Position numbers and translations under genes: made by a program. From Pseudomonadota bacterium (lineage in GTDB: Bacteria > Pseudomonadota > Alphaproteobacteria > Rhizobiales > Xanthobacteraceae), in contig JAEZMI010000251.1 of NCBI GenBank assembly GCA_023414975.1, forward strand, positions 1 to 6,497: a stretch of 6,497 nt of DNA, given 5' to 3'. This document shows, piece after piece, positions 1-5,395 of the stretch (position 1 is the first letter of the stretch; every line of letters begins with the position of its first letter). The notes beneath the pieces are model-generated. The model had not been told where the DNA came from. It ran no database searches and saw nothing but the letters and a program-made list of their open reading frames with translations.

Positions 1-1249
1 ACCAAGCGCCGGGGATGTGGCCGGCCCGGTAATGCCGGGTGGAACCAAGATCGACCACGAGCGCGTCGCCCTGCTCCAGCAGCTCCGCCAGCGCGGCAGG
101 CTCGATCGTCTCGGCAATCGCATCGGACAGGCCGATCACCGTCTCCGGCGCGTCGCCCACCTCCAGCACGTCCTGCGGCGCCGCCTCGTCCAGCACGAAC
201 ACATGGTCGAAGCCCATGCGGTGCAGCCACGCGGCCGCGGTGCGGGCGCGCACGCCGTCGCTATCCGCCAGCACAATGCGCCCGCGCCGGACGGCGATGA
301 AGGTATCCGTCGCCTGGACGAGCTGACCGCCGGGCGCGGAGAGGAAGCCGGGGCGGTGCCCGGCGCGGAATTCGGCCGGGTCACGCACATCGAAACGGTA
401 GAGCGTGATCGCGTCCTGCTCGGCCTCGAAGCGCGCCAGAGCGCGCGTGTCGATGGTGGGGATGCCGTAGCGGGTCGCGAGGGCCCTGGCGGCCTGCCGT
501 GCCCAATCATGCGCCGCCGCCGAGGGTAGCGGCGCCACCCGGTTCGCGCCGCGTTCCACCTCCAGACCGGCAAGGTGCCAGCCCTGCGTGCCGTTCTTCA
601 GCGACAGCACGGGGTTCGGCAGCCCGGCGTCGATTAGGATCTGCGCACCGATGATCGAGCGGGTGCGGCCGCCGCAATTGACCACGACCAGCGTGTCGTC
701 CGCCGGCACGCTCTCGCGCACGCGCAGCACGAGTTCGCCGCTTGGGCAGTCAACGGCGCCGGGAATGGTAATCCAGCTATATTCGTCATAGGGGCGGCTA
801 TCGAGCAGCACGATGGTCTCGCCGGCCTTCCGGCGCGCCTCGAACTCATGTGCGTCGATATGCGGGGTTTCGTAGGTGACCTCAACCACTTCGCCAAAGG
901 CCTTACTCGGCACATAGACCCCGGCGAACAGCTCGAAACCGGCGGCCTTCCAGGCGGGAACCCCGCCGGCCAAGATCGCGATGTCCGAATAGCCGTCGGC
1001 GGCCAGTACCTGCGCGGCACGGGCCGCCAACGTCTCATCGTCATCGACCAGCACGATGGGGGTGGCGCGGCGAGGCACGAGAGGCGGCACCAGCCTTTCG
1101 AGACGGCTCAGCGGCGCGTTCGAGGCAGCGAGCAGATGGCGCTCGGCGAAGACGCCTTCCTCGCGCACATCCAGAAGGGCGATCTCGGCGCGCGCGGTCA
1201 GGCGCGCATAGAGGGTGGCGGCGTCGATGCGCGCAAAGGCGGTGGTCAT
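1..1249 (-). CDS. Multi-domain rhodanese-like sulfurtransferase (3' end cut by window edge)
   Basis: The frame opens at ATG 1249-1247 and stays open for 416 codons to the left edge, so the C-terminus is missing. Four rhodanese-like units can be seen. Unit 1 (about residues 8-110) has LLDVREEGVFAERHL, then VLVDDDET where the active-site Cys loop would be, so it lacks Cys. Unit 2 (about 128-230) has LLDSRPYDEY, IPGA and a complete loop CGGRTRS, with Cys192 as the likely persulfide carrier, followed by LKNGTQGWHLAGL. Unit 3 (about 263-355) has YRFDVRDPAEFRAGHRPG but ADSDGVRAR in place of the Cys loop. Unit 4 begins at about 383 (VVDLGSTRHYRAGHIPGAW) and runs out of the window before its Cys position. 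Rhodaneses move sulfane sulfur between thiols; no signal peptide is seen, so it is probably cytoplasmic. The full protein is probably about 520-530 residues. The ribosome site is weak (AGCGTGACGC before ATG). It lies 80 bases after the transporter binding-protein gene, beyond a probable terminator. Family call is firm; substrate is unknown. Confidence 0.9.
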   Translation of the reverse strand, partial: MTTAFARIDAATLYARLTARAEIALLDVREEGVFAERHLLAASNAPLSRLERLVPPLVPRRATPIVLVDDDETLAARAAQVLAADGYSDIAILAGGVPAWKAAGFELFAGVYVPSKAFGEVVEVTYETPHIDAHEFEARRKAGETIVLLDSRPYDEYSWITIPGAVDCPSGELVLRVRESVPADDTLVVVNCGGRTRSIIGAQILIDAGLPNPVLSLKNGTQGWHLAGLEVERGANRVAPLPSAAAHDWARQAARALATRYGIPTIDTRALARFEAEQDAITLYRFDVRDPAEFRAGHRPGFLSAPGGQLVQATDTFIAVRRGRIVLADSDGVRARTAAAWLHRMGFDHVFVLDEAAPQDVLEVGDAPETVIGLSDAIAETIEPAALAELLEQGDALVVDLGSTRHYRAGHIPGAW

Positions 1250-1272
1250 GCGTCACGCTGGCGGTTGAGGGC

Positions 1273-1307
1273 GGGAAGAAGCCGGCTCCGCTCGCGGCGG
1301 GGCCGGC
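1273..1307 (-). terminator. Probable intrinsic terminator after the substrate-binding protein gene
   Basis: On the minus strand, 22 bases after the stop codon of the binding-protein gene, GCCGGC-C-CCGC pairs with GCGG-A-GCCGGC around a 5-base loop CGCGA (1307 to 1281). That is 10 base pairs with one C/A mismatch. It is followed by TTCTTCCC, a short imperfect T-tract. The position, just past the end of a four-gene operon and before the rhodanese gene, fits a terminator or partial attenuator. The T-tract is weak, so some transcription may read through into the rhodanese gene. Read on the plus strand the stem is complete, with a T/G pair, but no plus-strand gene ends here. Confidence 0.5.
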
Positions 1308-1329
1308 AGGCTTGTCGCGGCGGTTCGTG

Positions 1330-2400
1330 TCACTGGCGGTTGAAGACCGCGTCGAACTGCTCGAGGAACTTCTGCGAGGCCTCGCCGCCGATGTCCTGAT
1401 CGGCGACGATGATCTTCAGATCCGACAGCTTGGGCAGGCCGGCCGGGATCTTGGCCTCGGGATGGGTCGGGATGTAGGAGCCGGCATTGGCAACGATCTC
1501 CTGACCCTCGGCGCTGGTCAGCACCTCTTCCAGCAGCTTGCCGCCGTTCGGGTTCGGGCCACCCTTGAAGATGGCGAGGTAGTTCTCGTTGGTGACGACG
1601 CCGTCCTCGAGGATGTAGGCCTCGATGCTCTGGCCCTTCTCCTTGGCGGTAATGACGTTCTGGGACGAGATCAGCGGCGACAGATCACGCTCGCCGGCGA
1701 CCAGCAGGCGCACCGATTCCGCATTGCCGCGCGTGAACAGGAAATCCTGCTTGGCGAAGCCCTTGATGGTGTCCCAGGTGATGATGTTGTGGGCGAGCAG
1801 CGTCTGGAACCAGGTGAGCTGCGAGGCGGCCGAGCGGGGGTCGGAGAAGACGATCTTGCCCTTCCACTTCGGATCGAGGAAGTCGCTGATCTTCTTCGGC
1901 AGCACGGACGGATCGGGGAACGCTTTGGGATTGTAGGCGGCCGACAGGAGCGAGGCGGCGGTGGCGATGTAATTGCCATCGGCGTCCTTGTAATTGCCGC
2001 CGATCTTGTCGAAGTCGCGCACCTTGTAGGGCGCGAGATAGCCGCGCGACTTCCAGTCATCGAGAATGAAGCGCTGGCTGATGAACACGACATCCGGGTT
2101 CGTGCGGCCGGCCGCCTTCTCGGCCTCGATGGTGGGAATGAGGTCGAGCGTCTGCTTCTGGACGATGTTGAGCTTCACATCCGGGAACGTCTTGCGCCAG
2201 AACTCGAGCACCGCCGTGCTCGTTTCCTGCCGGTAGGAGGTGTAAAACACCACCTGGCCTTCCTTCTTCGCCGCCTCATAGAGCGGGGCGAAGCGTTCGG
2301 GCAGCGTGTCGGCGCGGACGGGTGTCAGGGGAGCGGCGAAGGCCGCCGCGAGAGCAAGGCCCGCGGCACCCTTCAGCAGGCTGCGCTTGTCGATGATCAT
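1330..2400 (-). CDS. ABC transporter periplasmic substrate-binding protein (Fe3+/FbpA-like family 1 fold)
   Basis: This is a 356-residue secreted binding protein that would deliver its ligand to the permease encoded upstream at 5396-6497. Residues 1-30 are a signal peptide: a basic start with KRSLLKG (a KR variant reminiscent of a twin-arginine motif), an Ala/Leu-rich core and a likely cleavage after VRA. The mature part shows family hallmarks: VVFYTSYRQET (50-60) at the first strand, NPDVVFIS (101-108), SAAYNPKAFP (153-162), DFLDPKWKGKIVFSDPRS (173-190), and near the end NPNGGKLLEEVLTSAEGQ with GSYIPTHPEA (307-316). The Tyr-Tyr pair that binds iron in FbpA is not apparent in the C-terminal half, so ferric iron is not a safe call; phosphonate, polyamine or other organic ligands are alternatives. 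ATG at 2400 was chosen because GGAGAG lies 6 bases upstream and the signal peptide starts there. A GTG at 2430 overlaps the previous stop as GTGA but would add ten residues before the signal. It follows the monooxygenase gene by 26 bases. Confidence 0.92.
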   Translation of the reverse strand: MIIDKRSLLKGAAGLALAAAFAAPLTPVRADTLPERFAPLYEAAKKEGQVVFYTSYRQETSTAVLEFWRKTFPDVKLNIVQKQTLDLIPTIEAEKAAGRTNPDVVFISQRFILDDWKSRGYLAPYKVRDFDKIGGNYKDADGNYIATAASLLSAAYNPKAFPDPSVLPKKISDFLDPKWKGKIVFSDPRSAASQLTWFQTLLAHNIITWDTIKGFAKQDFLFTRGNAESVRLLVAGERDLSPLISSQNVITAKEKGQSIEAYILEDGVVTNENYLAIFKGGPNPNGGKLLEEVLTSAEGQEIVANAGSYIPTHPEAKIPAGLPKLSDLKIIVADQDIGGEASQKFLEQFDAVFNRQ

Positions 2401-2406
2401 GGGGGT

Positions 2407-2412
2407 CTCTCC
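2407..2412 (-). promoter_or_regulatory. Ribosome binding site of the substrate-binding protein gene
   Basis: On the minus strand GGAGAG sits 6 bases before ATG 2400-2398. This decides the start in favour of that ATG over the in-frame GTG at 2430, which has no purine-rich Shine-Dalgarno match in front of it. Confidence 0.7.
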
Positions 2413-2426
2413 AAAGTCGAAGGGCG

Positions 2427-3800
2427 TCACGCCGCCGCCGGGGAGGCGTGGGGCGTCGCGCTGGGTTTGTGATGCTTGTGACGGCGCGCCGGGCGCGCGA
2501 GGCCGAGATGCTCGCGCAGCGTGCGGCCCTCATACTCGGTGCGGAACAGGCCACGCCGGCGCAGTTCCGGCACGACCAGCTCGATGAAGTCGTCCAGCCC
2601 GCCGGGCAGATAGGGCGGCATCACGTTGAAGCCGTCCGCCCCCTCATTGAGGAAGCGTTCTTCCATCGCGTCGGCGACCTGCCCGGGCGTGCCGACCACC
2701 TGCCAGTGGCCGCGCGCGCCGGCCACCCGCAGGCCGAGCTGGAGGATGGACAGGCCCTCGCGCTCGGCCAGTTCCACCAGAAGCGCCTGCCGGCTCTGCG
2801 CGGCATTGGTGAGGGGGATGTTCTTCGGCAGCGGCCCGTCGAGCGGCAGATGGCGCAGCGGCACGCCGATCCGGTGTTCGAGGATGGACAGCGCCACATC
2901 CGGGTGGATGAGGTTCTGCAGCTGCGCGAACTTCGTTTTCGCCTCGTCTTCCGTGCGGCCGCCCACCGGGAAGATGCCGGGCATGATCTTCACATCGTCA
3001 GGCGAGCGGCCATGGGCGCGGGTGCGCGTCTTGACATCGCGGTAGAAGGCCTGCGCGTCCTTCAGCGTCTGCTGCGCGGTGAAGACCACCTCGGCGGAGG
3101 CGGCGGCGAGGTCCTTTCCGGCCTCAGACGAGCCGGCCTGGACGAGCACCGGGTAACCCTGCGGCGCGCGCGGAATGTTGAGCGGGCCGCGCACCTTGAA
3201 GAACTCGCCCTGATGATCGAGCGTGTAGACTTTCTCAGGGTCGAAGAAGACGCCGCTGTCCTTGTCACGCAGGAAGGCGTCGTCTTCCCAGCTGTCCCAG
3301 AGGCCCTGGGCGACCGCGAGGAACTCCGCCGCGCGGCGGTAGCGCTCATCATGGTCGAGCAGCCGGTCGCGGCCGAAATTCAGCGCTTCCGCTTCATTGG
3401 CCGAGGTGACGAGGTTCCATGCCGCGCGCCCGCCGCTGAGATGGTCGATCGAGGCGAATTTCCGGGCGAGGATGTAGGGCTCGTTATAGGTGGTGGAGGC
3501 GGTAGCCACGAGACCGATGCGCTCGGTAACGGCGGCAAGGGCGGACAGCAGAGTCAACGGCTCGAACTGCGCGACATAATGGGTGGAGAAGCGGGCGAGG
3601 GCTCCCCAGTCTTCGCCGCGCGCACCTGCGCTGTCGGCGAGGAACAGCATGTCGAACTTCGCCGCCTCTGCCGCGCGCGCAACCTGGGTGTAGTGGCGGA
3701 AGTTCACGCCGGCATCGGCCTGCGCATCGGGGTGACGCCAGGCGGCGGCATGGTGCCCGGTGGGGTAGAGGAAGGCGCCGAGCGCCATTTGCTTGGTCAT
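2427..3800 (-). CDS. FMN-dependent luciferase-like monooxygenase, NtaA/SnaA/DszA family
   Basis: This 457-residue flavin monooxygenase is expected to use reduced FMN and O2 to oxidise a small organic substrate in the cytoplasm. Known relatives cleave C-N bonds (NtaA on nitrilotriacetate, EmoA on EDTA) or C-S bonds (DszA on dibenzothiophene sulfone, enzymes acting on succinylcysteine). Family signatures in order: GAFLYPTGHHAAAWRHPDA (8-26), FDMLFLADS (49-57), FEPLTLLSALAAVTERIGL (79-97), ASTTYNEPYILARKFASIDH (101-120) and LSGGRAAWNLVTS (121-133); then VYTLDHQGEFFKVRGPLN (191-208), PVLVQAGSSEAGKDLAA (217-233), VVGTPGQVADAM (368-379) and GADGFNVMPPYLPGGLDDF (387-405). The length is normal for the group. 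The last 20 or so residues form a basic, His-rich tail (RRHKHHK) that looks disordered. ATG at 3800 has AAAGGA 7 bases upstream; a frame extension to 3905 would overlap the preceding gene and is unlikely. No FMN reductase partner is in the window. Family is near certain; substrate is unknown. Confidence 0.95.
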   Translation of the reverse strand: MTKQMALGAFLYPTGHHAAAWRHPDAQADAGVNFRHYTQVARAAEAAKFDMLFLADSAGARGEDWGALARFSTHYVAQFEPLTLLSALAAVTERIGLVATASTTYNEPYILARKFASIDHLSGGRAAWNLVTSANEAEALNFGRDRLLDHDERYRRAAEFLAVAQGLWDSWEDDAFLRDKDSGVFFDPEKVYTLDHQGEFFKVRGPLNIPRAPQGYPVLVQAGSSEAGKDLAAASAEVVFTAQQTLKDAQAFYRDVKTRTRAHGRSPDDVKIMPGIFPVGGRTEDEAKTKFAQLQNLIHPDVALSILEHRIGVPLRHLPLDGPLPKNIPLTNAAQSRQALLVELAEREGLSILQLGLRVAGARGHWQVVGTPGQVADAMEERFLNEGADGFNVMPPYLPGGLDDFIELVVPELRRRGLFRTEYEGRTLREHLGLARPARRHKHHKPSATPHASPAAA

Positions 3801-3807
3801 TGTCCTG

Positions 3808-3813
3808 TCCTTT
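3808..3813 (-). promoter_or_regulatory. Ribosome binding site of the monooxygenase gene
   Basis: AAAGGA on the minus strand lies 7 bases before ATG 3800-3798, within the 20-base gap after the FAD oxidoreductase stop. It supports this start rather than the longer reading frame that begins inside the upstream gene. Confidence 0.7.
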
Positions 3814-3820
3814 GCGGCTG

Positions 3821-5383
3821 TCAGGCGGCCGTCTGTTCGGCGGAAAGGGTCCACGGGCTCTGCTGCGCGGCGTCCCGGCCGGCGATCTGGCCGGTGACGA
3901 AGCACTCGGCGAGGTTGCCGGCGCCCAGATAGAGAAAGCCCCAGATCGAGCCGAGCTCGCCGGCCTCATAGAGGCGCGGGATCGCCGCGCCATGCGCGTT
4001 CACCACGCGCTGACGGGCGTCATGGGCGGGGCCGCCTTGGGTGTTGCTGACCACCGGCCAGAGCTCACCGACATAGAAGGGCGGGTTCGTCACCGGAAAG
4101 AGTGAACCGGACGGGCGGGCGTGGTCGCGGTCCTCGCCAGCGGCGACGGAGGCATTCCACCGCGCGAGGCTGTCGGCGACGGTGGCCATATCGGCACCAA
4201 TCAGCGCGGCGAGTTCCTCGATGCTGTCGGCCCGTTTTAGAATTCCGTTGCCGACCTCCTTGAGGTTGTCGTCGCTCCACTCATAGGGTTCGACCGTGCG
4301 GTCGTTCAGCACGGTCTGACCGAGCGGGTAGAGCTTGCGGCCCTCTTCATCGACCACGAGGAAGGCCGGGATGCGCGGGAAGCGCTGGGTCTGCGCGTCA
4401 TACTGGTCGAGCGGGCGATGGCCGGTGTCCTGCAGATAGGGCTGGTACTCGTTCATGAAGCGCCGGCCCTGACGGTCGAGCACGATCCAGGACATGCGGA
4501 CATCCGGCTCTTTCACGCCGGGCGTCCAGTCCGGCACCTTCTTGACGCGCAAGCCGTAGGGATAGGCCGGGTCGGGGTGGCGGAAGCCGTAGGAGCCGTG
4601 GAAGTGCCACATGTGCCAGAGGTCGGCCCCGGCCGCCTGCGCCATGCGGATGCCGTCGCCGGTATTGCCGGTTGTCGCGACGGGCAGCACCGGACGGATC
4701 TGCCAGTATTTGCGCTGAAGTTCCGGTGAAGCCTCGAAGCCGCCCGAGGCGAGGATGACGCCGCGCCGGGCGGCGATGCGCTTCACCTGCCCGCCAGCAC
4801 GCACCTCGGCGCCGAGCACGGTGCCGTCCGCGCCGAGGATCAGCTTTTCTGCCGCCGTGTTCAGGCGCACCTCGATGCCGCGGGAGCGGACATTGTCATG
4901 CACCAGCTTGAACACGTTAGGCCCGCGCAGCCGGCCGCGCACCTGCGGGTATTCGGCGCGCGCGTCGAAGTCTGGGATGGAGAGCACCTCCACCGTGCCG
5001 AAGCCGTCATAGCCGGGGAACGGGTAGTTGGCCGGGCGCCGATGCACGGCGATCTCCGCGCCATTCACCTTGGCGAGGTCGCGGAAATAGCCTTCCAGAC
5101 CGGCCATACCCTGCGCCACCGCGGCGAGCACATCATCCGGCACGTCCGGCCCGACCGTCTCTCGCAGATAGCTGCGCGCGCCCGCCGGCTCGACGATGGT
5201 GCGAATGCCGCCGCCGGCGCAGATCGAGATGCCGCCCGGATCGGGCTGCTTTTCGATCAGCAGCACGCGCGCGCCGGCATCATGCGCCGCAATGGCCGAC
5301 GCGCCGCCGGAGAAGCCAAAGCCGACGACGAGGACGTCCCAGACCTCGTCGAAGCGGTCGGGAGAGAGAGGGGGCAGGCTCAT
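3821..5383 (-). CDS. FAD-dependent oxidoreductase (FAD_binding_2 / flavocytochrome c-like flavoprotein)
   Basis: This 520-residue soluble flavoprotein belongs to the superfamily of fumarate reductase flavoproteins, 3-ketosteroid dehydrogenases and tricarballylate dehydrogenase, which add or remove hydrogen across a C-C bond. The N-terminal Rossmann motif is VVGFGFSGGASA (19-30), with Glu44 (LLIEK) placed to bind the FAD ribose. CAGGGI (55-60), the strand VILASGGFEAS (209-219) and NTGDGIRMAQAAGADL (240-255) are typical of the superfamily. The C-terminal FAD-binding part has LYEAGELGSIWGFLYLGAGN (471-490) and GQIAGRDAA (498-506). At the position of the usual H-T-x-GG motif it reads SNTQGG (446-451), so the His typical of fumarate reductases is replaced. 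An aromatic/His-rich stretch LWHMWHFHGSYGF (255-267) may line the substrate pocket. There is no heme motif, membrane segment or signal peptide. The start has only a weak ribosome site (CCGAGA), 12 bases after the permease stop, suggesting coupled translation. Substrate is unknown; dehydrogenation of an imported organic acid or of a monooxygenase product is an inference. Confidence 0.93.
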   Translation of the reverse strand: MSLPPLSPDRFDEVWDVLVVGFGFSGGASAIAAHDAGARVLLIEKQPDPGGISICAGGGIRTIVEPAGARSYLRETVGPDVPDDVLAAVAQGMAGLEGYFRDLAKVNGAEIAVHRRPANYPFPGYDGFGTVEVLSIPDFDARAEYPQVRGRLRGPNVFKLVHDNVRSRGIEVRLNTAAEKLILGADGTVLGAEVRAGGQVKRIAARRGVILASGGFEASPELQRKYWQIRPVLPVATTGNTGDGIRMAQAAGADLWHMWHFHGSYGFRHPDPAYPYGLRVKKVPDWTPGVKEPDVRMSWIVLDRQGRRFMNEYQPYLQDTGHRPLDQYDAQTQRFPRIPAFLVVDEEGRKLYPLGQTVLNDRTVEPYEWSDDNLKEVGNGILKRADSIEELAALIGADMATVADSLARWNASVAAGEDRDHARPSGSLFPVTNPPFYVGELWPVVSNTQGGPAHDARQRVVNAHGAAIPRLYEAGELGSIWGFLYLGAGNLAECFVTGQIAGRDAAQQSPWTLSAEQTAA

Positions 5384-5395
5384 GGCGTGTCTCGG

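Noticed and set aside
1250..1280. Separate promoter for the rhodanese gene between the hairpin and its ATG
   Set aside because: The roughly 30 bases hold no convincing -35/-10 pair; a promoter upstream of the hairpin or read-through cannot be excluded.
2401..2430. GTG start at 2430 for the substrate-binding protein, overlapping the monooxygenase stop as GTGA
   Set aside because: It would place ten extra residues (TPFDFGETP type) before the basic signal-peptide start and has no Shine-Dalgarno match, whereas ATG 2400 has GGAGAG at a good distance.
1312..2472. Long plus-strand open frame of 386 codons
   Set aside because: It lies opposite the substrate-binding protein gene. The translation is Leu/Gly/Arg/Val-rich with no recognisable domain, whereas the minus strand carries clear family motifs, a signal peptide and a ribosome site. 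Long antisense frames are expected at this GC content.
3801..3905. N-terminal extension of the monooxygenase to 3905
   Set aside because: The 35 extra residues are Arg-rich, overlap the end of the FAD oxidoreductase gene by 85 bases, and the family homology begins just after ATG 3800, which has its own ribosome site.
2448..3932. Long plus-strand open frame of 494 codons
   Set aside because: It mirrors the monooxygenase gene, which has unmistakable family motifs on the minus strand. The plus-strand product is compositionally biased (Arg/Glu/Gly/Val) without a recognisable fold.
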